The notes beneath the pieces were generated by a model that was not told where the DNA came from, ran no database searches, and saw nothing but the letters and a program-made list of their open reading frames with translations. A stretch of DNA of 64,000 bases, from the NCBI RefSeq assembly GCF_003952425.1, contig NZ_CP034449.1:1860001-1924000 (forward strand), read 5' to 3'. Source of the DNA: Mesorhizobium sp. M2A.F.Ca.ET.046.03.2.1 (GTDB taxonomy: Bacteria; Pseudomonadota; Alphaproteobacteria; Rhizobiales; Rhizobiaceae). A program made the position numbers and the translations under genes. Of this stretch, positions 8,135 through 16,463 are shown in pieces (the stretch's first letter is position 1; each line of letters opens with the position of its first letter).

Positions 8135-9070
8135 ATGCACCCCGCTTTCTCGGTCGTCTTCTTCACAACCGCCACCGGTGCCGGCTACGGCCTGTTGGCG
8201 CTGCTCGGCCTGCTTGGCGGGTTGGGGTTCATTCCCGCCGATTTCCGGCTTGGGCTTGTCGGCATGGCGCTGGCGCTCGGGCTGATCGTGGCCGGGCTTT
8301 TGTCCTCCACCGGTCATCTCGGCCGTCCCAGGCGCGCCTGGCGCGCCTTCTCGCAATGGCGCAGCTCGTGGCTGTCGCGCGAAGGCGTGGCGTCGGTCGC
8401 GACCTTCATCCCGGCCGTGCTGTTCGGCATCGGCTGGGTGTTTCTCGGCAAGAGCGGCGGCTGGGTGGCGGCCGCCGGCCTGCTGGCGGCGGCTGGCGCC
8501 GTCGTGACTGTCTGCACGACGGGCATGATCTACGCTTCGCTGAAGCCGGTCGCGCAATGGCACAGCCGATATACGTTGCCGGCCTATCTCATCTTTGCTG
8601 CCATGACCGGAAGCGTTCTCGCCAACGCCCTGCTTCAGGGGTTCGAGCTGGGTTCAGCGGAGATGCTGGCCTGGGCCCTGCTTGCCACCCTCGCCGGCTG
8701 GGTCTGGAAGCTCGCGACATGGCGCTACAATGACCGGCTGGAGATTCCGACAAATGCCAACACCGCGACCGGGCTCGCCGGCGGCACGGTGCGGTCGATC
8801 GAATGGCCGCATACGGAAGAGAACTATCTGCTGAAGGAGATGGGCTTCCGCATCGCGCGCAAACATAGCGCGAAGCTACGACGGATCACGCAGACGCTGG
8901 CATTCATTGCGCCCGCCGTCCTGCTTGTCATCGCCTTCGCCCTGCCTTGGCCGTTCGCGGCGATTGCCTCGGTGCTTGCAGCTGTTTGTCAGTTGGCCGG
9001 CATGCTGGTCGAGCGCTGGCTGTTCTTCGCCGAGGCGAAGCACACGGTCACGCTGTACTATGGCAGATGA
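8135..9070 (+). CDS. soeC: DmsC-like membrane anchor, SoeC-like
   Basis: A 311-residue integral membrane protein with about eight hydrophobic segments, of the DmsC family that anchors and exchanges electrons with quinone for SoeAB or DmsAB. The start is two bases after the soeB stop, so the three genes form one operon. The last codons run to within seven bases of the convergent pdeM gene, leaving no room for a separate terminator. Confidence 0.85.
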   Translation: MHPAFSVVFFTTATGAGYGLLALLGLLGGLGFIPADFRLGLVGMALALGLIVAGLLSSTGHLGRPRRAWRAFSQWRSSWLSREGVASVATFIPAVLFGIGWVFLGKSGGWVAAAGLLAAAGAVVTVCTTGMIYASLKPVAQWHSRYTLPAYLIFAAMTGSVLANALLQGFELGSAEMLAWALLATLAGWVWKLATWRYNDRLEIPTNANTATGLAGGTVRSIEWPHTEENYLLKEMGFRIARKHSAKLRRITQTLAFIAPAVLLVIAFALPWPFAAIASVLAAVCQLAGMLVERWLFFAEAKHTVTLYYGR

Positions 9071-9077
9071 AGCTGTA

Positions 9078-9794
9078 TCAGCCCGGCCGCAGCATCGAGC
9101 CGGAGATCGCAAAAATGCGCTCGGCGCCGAGCATATAGGCAACCAGCGTTTCCAGGCGGAACAGGCCGGCATAGGCGCGGTCGAGCACGTTGAGCGAGCC
9201 GGTATAGGCGCCGAAGGCCGGCATGATCATGCGGCCGCCATCGCCGGCAAAGCAGCGCCGCCGGACCGAGCGGCCGCGCTGGACGATGCGCGCGCATGGG
9301 TGGAGATGGCCTGATATCTCGCCCTCGATCCGCGTCTTCGAGGGCTCATGGCGAAAGAGCAGCGAGCCGATGGCAAGTTCCCTCACCGTCTCGCCGGGCA
9401 AGTCAGCGGGCGCCTCAGGATCGTGGTTGCCGGCGACCCAGAACCAGTCGCGACCGGTCATCATCGCTTCCAGGCGTTCGCGAAAACTCGAATGCATGCG
9501 CCCGGCGCCGCCACCATCATGGAAGGAGTCTCCTAGGCTGACGACGATGCGCGGCTGATAGTCGGCGATCACCGACTGCAGCCTGAGCAAGGTGGCACCG
9601 GTATCGTAAGGTGGGATCAGCGCGCCGCGCCTGGCGAAAGAAGAGCCTTTTTCGAGATGCAGGTCGGAGACCGCGAGCAGGCGCAGATCGGGGAAGTAGA
9701 GAACGCCACGCCGATCGCAGATCGCGCGCTCGCCGGCGATACCGACAGGGTCGGCCTCGGCGATCAGCGTTGCGCGTGAGAGCGAAAAATTCAT
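9078..9794 (-). CDS. pdeM: Ligase-associated DNA damage response endonuclease PdeM
   Basis: A 238-residue metallophosphoesterase. The metal-binding motifs are in order: D44-x-H46 (SDLHLEKG), GDSFHDG at 88-94, GNHD at 122-125 and GHLHP at 162-166. The sequence fits the PdeM type usually found with a DEXH helicase, an MBL-fold exonuclease and an ATP-dependent DNA ligase. Here it follows the helicase gene by 20 bases on the same strand, so the two are co-transcribed. The ligase and exonuclease are not in this window. Confidence 0.88.
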   Translation of the reverse strand: MNFSLSRATLIAEADPVGIAGERAICDRRGVLYFPDLRLLAVSDLHLEKGSSFARRGALIPPYDTGATLLRLQSVIADYQPRIVVSLGDSFHDGGGAGRMHSSFRERLEAMMTGRDWFWVAGNHDPEAPADLPGETVRELAIGSLLFRHEPSKTRIEGEISGHLHPCARIVQRGRSVRRRCFAGDGGRMIMPAFGAYTGSLNVLDRAYAGLFRLETLVAYMLGAERIFAISGSMLRPG

Positions 9795-9814
9795 CCCCTC
9801 TTCGTCCCTCTCTT

Positions 9815-12346
9815 TCAGTCGATCATCTCCGGCCCCATGGCCTCTTCGACAAGGGTGGCGGCATCCATCAATAACGTCTCGTCTGCCTCGCCATTCACCG
9901 GCATCTTGCCGATTTCGAGCATGATCGGCACGGCGAGCGGCGATATCTGTTCGAGATTCTTATGCATGATTCGACCGCGAATGCGCGAGAGCATCTCGGC
10001 AAGTCTGCTGACATCGAGCAACCCGGTCGCAGCGTCGGTGCGGGTGGCCTGCAGCAGAATATGGTCGGGTTCATGGCTGCGCAGCACGTCATAGATCAGG
10101 TCGGTCGAGACGGTCACCTGGCGGCCGCTTTTCTCCTTGCCGGGGTGGCGTTTTTCGATCAGTCCGGAAATCAGCGCGCAGTTGCGGAAGGTGCGCTTCA
10201 AGAGCCAGCTGTCGGCAAACCAGGCTTCGAGATCATCGCCCAGCATGTCTTGATCGAACAGCGTGGCCAGCGACGGTTTTCTGTTCTTGAACATCCAGCC
10301 CATGTCGGCCAGCGACCAGATGGCCAGCGCATAGTCGGTGGCCACGAAACCGACCGGCTTCGCGCCCGCGCGATCGAGCCGGCGGGTGAGCAGCATGCCG
10401 AGCGTCTGGTGAGCAAGCCTGCCCTCAAACGGATAGGCCACGAGGTAGTAGCGGTTGCCGCGCGGAAAAGTCTCGATCAGCAGGTCGTCGCGTTTCGGCA
10501 GGATGGACTTGTCCGCCTGGAACCGCAGCCAATCCGCAACCTGCTCGGGTAGCTTCTTCCAGCGTTGCGGATCGTCGAGCATGGCTCGGACCTGCTCGGC
10601 CAGGTAGGTCGAAAGCGGGAATTTGCCGCCGCCATAGTAGGGCACTTTCGCATCGCTGCCCGGCGCGTTCGAGACGAAGCACTCGTTCTCGCGAATGCCT
10701 TCGAAGCGCAGGATCTTGCCGGCGAACATGAAGGTGTCGCCATGGGTCAAAGTCTCCAGGAATGCTTCCTCGATCTTTCCCAGCACCCTGCCGCCGCGCG
10801 AGGCTGCCCCCCGGCTGCCGGCCTGGACGTAGCGTACATTGAGCGCCGGCACTTCGATGATGGTGCCGACATTGAGCCTGTATTGCTGGGCGACGGCCGG
10901 ATTTGAAACCCGCCACAAGCCCTCCCTGGTCTGCCGGATGCGCGCGTAGCGCTCGTAATTCCTGAGCGCGTAGCCGCCGGTGGCGACGAAGTCGATGACC
11001 CGGTCGAATGTCGGCCTGTCCAGGCTGGCGTAAGGCGCGGCGGTCCTTACCTCATCAAACAGTGCGTCGGCATGGAACGGCGCGCCGCAGGCGCAGCCCA
11101 GCACGTGCTGCGCCAAGACGTCCAGCCCGCCATTGACCAATGGCGGCGTGTCCTGGGCGCCGAGATAGTTGGCGTCGAGCGCGGCGCGGCATTCCAGAAC
11201 CTCGAAGCGGTTTGCGGGGATGAGGATCGCCTTCGACGGCTCGTCCATGCGATGGTTGGCGCGGCCGATGCGTTGTGCCAGACGACTGGCGCCCTTCGGC
11301 GCGCCGACATGCACGACTAGGTCGACATCGCCCCAGTCGATGCCGAGATCGAGCGTCGAGGTGGCAACGATGGCGCGCAATGCATTCTCGCCCATTGCCT
11401 TCTCGACGCGGCGGCGCTGGGCGACGTCCAGCGAGCCGTGATGGAGGGCGATCGGCAAGGTATCCTCATTGACGCGCCATAGTTCCTGGAACAGCAGCTC
11501 GGCCTGGCTGCGGGTGTTGACGAAGAGCAGCGTGGTCTTGTGCCGCTTGATCTCGCGGTAAATTTCCGGCGTGGCGTAGCGGGCCGAATGGCCGGCCCAG
11601 GGAACGCGCTCTTCGGAATCAAGGATCGAGATATCGGGCTTGGCGCCACCCGTGACGACGATGAGCTCGGACATGGCACCGGGAGAAGCCTGGCTGACCA
11701 GCCAGCGCCGCAATTCGTCGGGCTCGGCGACCGTTGCCGACAGGCCGATGGTCTGGAGATCGGGAACGAAAGCGCGCAGCCGCGCCAGGCCAAGCGCCAG
11801 GAGATGCCCGCGCTTCGAGGTGACAAGCGAATGCAGCTCGTCGAACACGACATAGCGCAAGTCTTCGAAGAAGCGCCTCGCGTCGTTCGAGGCGATCAGC
11901 AGCGCGAGCTGCTCTGGCGTGGTGAGCAGAATGTCGGGTGGCGCCAGCTTCTGCCGCTGGCGCTTGTGCGAAGGCGTGTCGCCGGTGCGGGTCTCGATGG
12001 TGACGGGCAGGCCGATCTCCTCGACCGGCTTGCCGAGATTGCGCTCGATATCGACGGCCAGCGCTTTCAGCGGCGAGATGTAGAGCGTGTGGATGGCGCG
12101 ACGGGCCTGGCCAGGCTTGCGCTTGGGACGGTTGGCGAGCTCGGTGAGCGACGGCAGGAAGCCGGCCAGCGTCTTGCCGGCGCCGGTCGGCGCGATCAGC
12201 AGCACCGATTGGCCGCTTTGCGCCTTCGCCAGCAGCTCGAGCTGATGGGCACGCGGCGACCAGCCCTTTTGGCCGAACCATTTGACGAATGGCTCAGGCA
12301 GCAGGACGGCGGCGTTCTGTTCGGCAAGGCGCGGCTGCTCGGTCAC
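9815..12346 (-). CDS. Ligase-associated DEXH-box helicase (Lhr-like)
   Basis: A large superfamily-2 helicase related to Lhr. Using the chosen GTG start (843 residues), Walker A APTGAGKT is at 52-59, the DELH box at 169-172, the SAT motif (GLSATV) follows, and motifs V-VI appear as STLDLGIDWGDVDL and QRIGRANHR. The long C-terminal region is typical of the ligase-associated family, which acts in DNA repair with PdeM. An upstream ATG at 12529 would add 61 residues, but that stretch is translated from a dispersed palindromic repeat and looks non-coding. The GTG lacks a strong ribosome site, so the exact start is uncertain. Confidence 0.88.
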   Translation of the reverse strand: MTEQPRLAEQNAAVLLPEPFVKWFGQKGWSPRAHQLELLAKAQSGQSVLLIAPTGAGKTLAGFLPSLTELANRPKRKPGQARRAIHTLYISPLKALAVDIERNLGKPVEEIGLPVTIETRTGDTPSHKRQRQKLAPPDILLTTPEQLALLIASNDARRFFEDLRYVVFDELHSLVTSKRGHLLALGLARLRAFVPDLQTIGLSATVAEPDELRRWLVSQASPGAMSELIVVTGGAKPDISILDSEERVPWAGHSARYATPEIYREIKRHKTTLLFVNTRSQAELLFQELWRVNEDTLPIALHHGSLDVAQRRRVEKAMGENALRAIVATSTLDLGIDWGDVDLVVHVGAPKGASRLAQRIGRANHRMDEPSKAILIPANRFEVLECRAALDANYLGAQDTPPLVNGGLDVLAQHVLGCACGAPFHADALFDEVRTAAPYASLDRPTFDRVIDFVATGGYALRNYERYARIRQTREGLWRVSNPAVAQQYRLNVGTIIEVPALNVRYVQAGSRGAASRGGRVLGKIEEAFLETLTHGDTFMFAGKILRFEGIRENECFVSNAPGSDAKVPYYGGGKFPLSTYLAEQVRAMLDDPQRWKKLPEQVADWLRFQADKSILPKRDDLLIETFPRGNRYYLVAYPFEGRLAHQTLGMLLTRRLDRAGAKPVGFVATDYALAIWSLADMGWMFKNRKPSLATLFDQDMLGDDLEAWFADSWLLKRTFRNCALISGLIEKRHPGKEKSGRQVTVSTDLIYDVLRSHEPDHILLQATRTDAATGLLDVSRLAEMLSRIRGRIMHKNLEQISPLAVPIMLEIGKMPVNGEADETLLMDAATLVEEAMGPEMID

Positions 12347-12408
12347 GCGCAACAGGTAGCGCGGCGGCACGCGATCGCCAAGGAAAATCGGAACAAAAGG
12401 GGATCGGC

Positions 12409-12463
12409 GTTCCTCGCCCCGTTTACGGGGAGAGGATGCCGGCAGGCAGGTGAGGGGCGGCGC
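12409..12463 (-). repeat. Dispersed palindromic repeat, copy A (reverse)
   Basis: This shares the pattern GCGCCGCCCCTCA...CTCCCCGT...ACGGGG with copy B at 12532-12587, in opposite orientation. It contains a CCCCGT/ACGGGG hairpin. It lies upstream of the chosen helicase start. Similar CTCCCCGT-type repeats are common between genes of Mesorhizobium-like genomes (recollection, not checked). Confidence 0.7.
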
Positions 12464-12531
12464 CGGCGATCGAGATGATGGTTTAGTTAGACGATGATAG
12501 GTCGGGAAATAGCGGCCAACCGCGAACATCG

Positions 12532-12587
12532 GCGCCGCCCCTCATCCGCCCTTCGGGCACCTTCTCCCCGTGAAACGGGGAGAAGGA
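12532..12587 (+). repeat. Dispersed palindromic repeat, copy B (forward)
   Basis: The inverted partner of copy A; the two flank 68 bases of unique sequence. It holds an 8-bp stem CTCCCCGT/ACGGGGAG with a GAA loop at 12564-12582. It ends four bases before the stop codon of the NlpC/P60 gene, so it may modulate read-through from that gene into the helicase operon. Confidence 0.7.
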
Positions 12588-12590
12588 AGA

Positions 12591-13517
12591 TCACGGCCTC
12601 CTGAACCCGGTTGGGCCACCATAGAGATAGCCGATGCGCTCGACCGCTTCCTTCAGCCCTTCGCGCGAGACCAGCATGGTGTGGCCGTTGGCGTGGATCA
12701 TGTCCCTTTCGTCGGTCATGGTCGCCACATGGCCTTTCCAGAACACGAGGTCGCCGCGCTGGAGGCCGGTATAGTCCGGACCCGGCTCGAAGGGCGTGCC
12801 GATCGACGCCGCCTGCATGTCGGAGTCGCGCAGCACATCCTTGCCGGTCATGCGCATCGCCAATTGCACAAGGCCGGAGCAGTCGATGCCGAAGCCGGAG
12901 ACGCCGCCCCAGAGATAGGGCGTGCCGAGAAAACTTTCGGCGACGGTGACATAGTCGTCGGCCAGCTCGGCGATCGGCCGCAGATGGCCGGCGATGATCG
13001 CCTGGCCGGAGGGCAGCAGCGCATAATGCGTGCCCCGCGTCTCGGCCGAGCCGCTCACGGTCACGGTCGAGCCCATCGACAGCTGCCCGCTGAGCGGAAA
13101 GCGCAGATCCGGCCCGGGATAGAGGAAGGTGCGCGGCACGCAGACGATGTGGCTCGGAGCATGGTCGCGCGCGCCAAGAAGATTGTCCGCCACATAGCCG
13201 ACATAGCCGTCGCGCTCGGCCTGCACCCAGGCCCAGCCTTCCGCGTCCTCGAAGACGAGCACGTCGTCGCCGAACAGCGCCTGCGTGTTGACGCCCGCAT
13301 CGGGGCGCGGCGCCTTGCGCAGGTCGGCGACCGAGGCCGTGATCCGCGCCGGGCGGCCGGTGACGAAGCGGTCGGCGGCAACTTCGCCTTTCAGCCTCGC
13401 ATCGGCAAGGTCGGAGCGGAAGGCGTGAAGGCGGGCATCCCTTGCGGTCAAATCGATAATCCAGTCGTTGGCAGTGAGGTCAGATGGGCAGTTCGTACGC
13501 CCTGGCGACGATACCAT
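12591..13517 (-). CDS. NlpC/P60 cell-wall peptidase with SH3-like domains
   Basis: About 308 residues: bacterial SH3-like segments in the first half, then a C-terminal NlpC/P60 cysteine peptidase domain. The catalytic residues are C213 in GIDCSGLVQ, H263 in WKGHVATM and probably H275 in HANGH. The family cleaves the gamma-D-glutamyl-diaminopimelate or related bonds of peptidoglycan. No signal peptide is visible, so it may act on imported muropeptides in the cytoplasm. The start is uncertain: the ATG at 13517 overlaps the preceding MarR-type gene by 38 bases, and an ATG at 13535 is also open. Confidence 0.85.
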   Translation of the reverse strand: MVSSPGRTNCPSDLTANDWIIDLTARDARLHAFRSDLADARLKGEVAADRFVTGRPARITASVADLRKAPRPDAGVNTQALFGDDVLVFEDAEGWAWVQAERDGYVGYVADNLLGARDHAPSHIVCVPRTFLYPGPDLRFPLSGQLSMGSTVTVSGSAETRGTHYALLPSGQAIIAGHLRPIAELADDYVTVAESFLGTPYLWGGVSGFGIDCSGLVQLAMRMTGKDVLRDSDMQAASIGTPFEPGPDYTGLQRGDLVFWKGHVATMTDERDMIHANGHTMLVSREGLKEAVERIGYLYGGPTGFRRP

Positions 13518-13830
13518 CGCCGAAGCGCTCGACAAAGAGCGCGCCTTCCACCGTGCGGCGGATCAGCACGTTGCGCTTGTCGAGCTCGTCGCGGTGGCGC
13601 GAGACGAGCTTCAGCGCGCCCATGGTGTCCAGCGCCCGGGTGATGACCGGCTTGGTGACGTTGAGTTTTGCCGCAAGCCCTCGCACCGTGTGCGGCGGCG
13701 GATCGAGATAGATGGTGAACAGGATCGCCGTCTGGCGCATGGTGAGATCGGGCTCGCCATCGCGCACCTGGGCCAGCATCACTTGCTGCCACAGTCGCAA
13801 GGCCTGGCTCGGGCGCATCGAGATCGACAT
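13480..13830 (-). CDS. Short MarR-type winged-helix regulator
   Basis: A 116-residue protein with a MarR-like winged helix: TMRQTAILFTIY, then VRGLAAKLNVTKPVITRALDTM as recognition helices and a basic wing (SRHRDELDKRNVLI). It is shorter than usual MarR proteins (about 140) and lacks much of the C-terminal dimer helix. It precedes and overlaps the NlpC/P60 gene, so the two are likely co-expressed and it may regulate that unit. The ligand is unknown. Confidence 0.75.
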   Translation of the reverse strand: MSISMRPSQALRLWQQVMLAQVRDGEPDLTMRQTAILFTIYLDPPPHTVRGLAAKLNVTKPVITRALDTMGALKLVSRHRDELDKRNVLIRRTVEGALFVERFGDGIVARAYELPI

Positions 13831-13893
13831 CGCCCAAGCATGCCGGCAAATTGTTTCGGTTCCGTTTCAGTAACGGGCGCGCCTACCAATTGC

Positions 13894-15258
13894 TCAGGCA
13901 AATCGCTGCGTAATTATCCGCTCGAGCGCCCGAATGCCCTGCGCCTCGCCGCCGGTCAGGCCGTGGGGGCGGTCGGCCGGGTTCCAGGCGAAGATGTCGA
14001 AATGCGCCCAGCTGTGGGTCTTCTCGACGAAGCGCTTGAGGAAAAGCGCCGCGGTGATCGAGCCGGCAAAACCGTCCGTGGTGACATTGTTGATGTCGGC
14101 GATCTTTGAGGAAAGCTTCGCATCATAGGGACGCCATAGCGGCATTCGCCACAGCGGATCCTCGACCGCCATGGAGGCTGCGGCAATGTCGGCCGCGAGC
14201 GTCTCGTCGGCGGTGTAGAAAGGCGGCAGATCGGGGCCGAGCGCGACCCTGGCAGCGCCCGTCAGCGTCGCCATGTCGACCAGCAAGGCGGGCTGTTCCT
14301 CATCGGCCAGCGCCAGCGCGTCGGCCAGGATCAGCCTGCCTTCAGCGTCCGTGTTGCCGATCTCGACCGTGATGCCCTTGCGGCTCTTCAGCACGTCGCC
14401 AGGACGGAAGGCATTGCCGGCGATCGAATTCTCGACGGCGGGGATCAGCACGCGCAGCCGGACATTCAGTTTCGCCGCCATGATCATGGAAGCGAGGCCC
14501 AGCACATTGGCGGCGCCGCCCATGTCCTTCTTCATCAGAAGCATGCCGGACGACGGCTTGATGTCGAGGCCGCCGGTGTCGAAGCAGACGCCTTTGCCGA
14601 CCAGCGTCACCTTCGGCGCAGCGCTCGGTCCCCAGCTCATGTCGATCAGCCGCGGCGCATCGGCGGAAGCCCGGCCAACAGCGTGGATCATCGGGAAATT
14701 CCGCGCCAGAAGATCGTCGCCGTGGATTGCGGAAATATCGGCGGCATGGGCGGCCGCCAGTTGCCGGGCGGCTTCTTCCAGTTCGACCGGACCGAGGTCG
14801 CTGGTCGGCGTGTTGACGAGATCGCGCGTCAGGAACACGCTATCGGCGACGCGGCGGACATGCGCGGCGTTCGCGCCCTCCGGAAGCGCGAAGCGTAAGG
14901 CCTTGCCCGGCCTCTTGCCGTAGCGCGTATACACATAGCCGCCCAGGACCAGCGCGAGCGCGGCGAGATCGGGCTGCGCGGGAGCCGACGCGAAATGCCA
15001 GTCGCCCTCCGGCAACGATCTTGCGAGCGCGCCGAGGGCCAAAGCGCTTTCGCCGTCGCCGATGCCGAACAGCGCGCCGGCGAGACCGCCGCCCTCGCCC
15101 GGCAGGACGAGCGTGCGCCCTGCCTCGCCGGAAAAACCGTTGGCTCTTGCCCAGGCGATGGCGGGCGGCGGCAATGCCGCGGCTTCAAGGGCGTCCTTTG
15201 CCACCAGATAGACAGGCAAGGCGGCTTGCGGCTTTTGTTCGACGAGTTCGACAGGCAT
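13894..15258 (-). CDS. M17 leucyl aminopeptidase family protein
   Basis: A 454-residue cytosolic metallo-aminopeptidase. The M17 signature NTDAEGRL is at 302-309, and metal and catalytic residues appear in VGKGVCFDTGG (K222, D227) and MKKDMGG (D245). The N-terminal domain is poorly conserved relative to PepA, as in the PepB-like alphaproteobacterial members. It would release N-terminal residues from peptides. It stands alone, and the 123 bases to tadD hold both divergent promoters. Confidence 0.9.
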   Translation of the reverse strand: MPVELVEQKPQAALPVYLVAKDALEAAALPPPAIAWARANGFSGEAGRTLVLPGEGGGLAGALFGIGDGESALALGALARSLPEGDWHFASAPAQPDLAALALVLGGYVYTRYGKRPGKALRFALPEGANAAHVRRVADSVFLTRDLVNTPTSDLGPVELEEAARQLAAAHAADISAIHGDDLLARNFPMIHAVGRASADAPRLIDMSWGPSAAPKVTLVGKGVCFDTGGLDIKPSSGMLLMKKDMGGAANVLGLASMIMAAKLNVRLRVLIPAVENSIAGNAFRPGDVLKSRKGITVEIGNTDAEGRLILADALALADEEQPALLVDMATLTGAARVALGPDLPPFYTADETLAADIAAASMAVEDPLWRMPLWRPYDAKLSSKIADINNVTTDGFAGSITAALFLKRFVEKTHSWAHFDIFAWNPADRPHGLTGGEAQGIRALERIITQRFA

Positions 15259-15381
15259 GCGATGATCTCCGGCCGAACAGGATGAGTCGGCTTCTTAACG
15301 GTCCATTAGGGTTAACAGAATATTTCTGCGGGAGGGAAGACGGCCAGCCTATGGCCGCACAGGAATGGAGACCGGGCGCCG

Positions 15382-16209
15382 ATGCCGATCAAAGCGTTGA
15401 ACCATAGAGCCAAGCGTCTGATCAGCACAGCCTTCATGGCGGCACTGGCAGCCAGCGTGGCAGGTTGCGGCAGCACCAGCCAGATGACCACCGGCTCCAT
15501 CTCGCGCTCCGATAGAAGGCCGCTGGAAACGATGTCGGCCGGCGAACTGCACACCGCCACGTCGAGGCTTGGCGAATCCTACGCCCGCAATCCCAATGAC
15601 AAGCGCATGGCGATGAATTTCGCGGCGGCGCTGCAGATGGACGGCGATGCCGATCAGTCGCTCGCCGTGATGCGCAAGCTGGCGATCGCCTATCCCAAGG
15701 ATCGCGAGGTGCTTGCAGCCTATGGCAAGGCTCTCGCCGCCAACGGCCAGTTCGAGCCGGCGCTGGACGCCGTGCGCCGCGCGCAGACGCCCGAATATCC
15801 GGACTGGAAGCTGGTGTCGGCGGAAGCCGCGATCCTCGACCAGATGGGCCAGAAGGACGAAGCGCGTCAGGACTACCGCAAGGCGCTGGAACTCAAACCG
15901 AACGAGCCTTCGGTGCTGTCCAATCTCGGCATGTCCTATGTGCTCGAAGGCGACCTGCGAACGGCCGAGACCTATATGCGCTCGGCCGCGCAGCAGCCTA
16001 GCGCCGACAGCCGGGTGCGGCAGAACCTTGCACTCGTAGTGGGCCTGCAGGGCCGCTTCGACGAGGCCGAGAAGATCGCCTCGCAGGAATTGTCGCCCGA
16101 ACAGGCGCAGGCCAACGTCGCCTATCTGCGCCAGATGCTTGCCCAGCAGAATGCCTGGAGCCAGCTGAAGGATCGGGACAAGAACAAGGCGAAAGTCGCC
16201 ACGAACTGA
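15382..16209 (+). CDS. tadD: Tad pilus assembly lipoprotein TadD (TPR)
   Basis: A 275-residue lipoprotein. The signal peptide ends in the lipobox SVAGC (C29), followed by several tetratricopeptide repeats (about residues 60-240) such as PNEPSVLSNLGMSYVLEGD. TadD is the pilotin-like TPR protein that helps the CpaC secretin assemble in the outer membrane. It is transcribed towards tadC on the opposite strand, so the locus is split into convergent units. An intrinsic terminator follows. Confidence 0.88.
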   Translation: MPIKALNHRAKRLISTAFMAALAASVAGCGSTSQMTTGSISRSDRRPLETMSAGELHTATSRLGESYARNPNDKRMAMNFAAALQMDGDADQSLAVMRKLAIAYPKDREVLAAYGKALAANGQFEPALDAVRRAQTPEYPDWKLVSAEAAILDQMGQKDEARQDYRKALELKPNEPSVLSNLGMSYVLEGDLRTAETYMRSAAQQPSADSRVRQNLALVVGLQGRFDEAEKIASQELSPEQAQANVAYLRQMLAQQNAWSQLKDRDKNKAKVATN

Positions 16210-16244
16210 CGGACGCCGCCAAGCGCCGCCCGCTCCGACAATCC

Positions 16245-16265
16245 AAAAGCCGCGCGGCTTTTTTT
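16245..16265 (+). terminator. Rho-independent terminator of tadD
   Basis: The perfect palindrome AAAAGCCGCGCGGCTTTT runs directly into further T residues, 35 bases after the tadD stop. This is a standard intrinsic terminator. Confidence 0.85.
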
Positions 16266-16301
16266 GATTGACACGAACGGCTCTTTCTCTTTGCTTTTTA
16301 C

Positions 16302-16462
16302 GCAATTCCGGACGGAAACCCGCTCGACACTTTTCCTGGAATTGCCTTCTCTTTTTCTACGCAATTCCGGGCGGAAAACCGCGCGACACTTTTCCTGGAA
16401 TGCTTTCTCTTTTTCTACGCAATTCCGGGCGGAAACCCGCGCGACACTTTTCCTGGAATTGC
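16302..16462. repeat. Tandem triple of the 44-bp GCAATTCC...GGAATTGC palindrome
   Basis: The copies are at 16302-16345, 16361-16403 and 16419-16462, spaced 59 and 58 bases apart with nearly identical 15-base T/C-rich spacers. Each starts GCAATTCC and ends GGAATTGC (the second copy has lost one T), and the inner GGAAA/TTTCC segments extend the hairpin with a short bulge. The array ends one base before the tadC stop codon. The same element occurs at 18577-18620 and three times at 36093-36250. Confidence 0.9.
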
Positions 16463-16463
16463 T

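Noticed and set aside
16302..16462. CRISPR array
   Set aside because: There are only three units, the spacers are near-identical rather than unique, and the units are palindromic across 44 bases. No cas genes are present.
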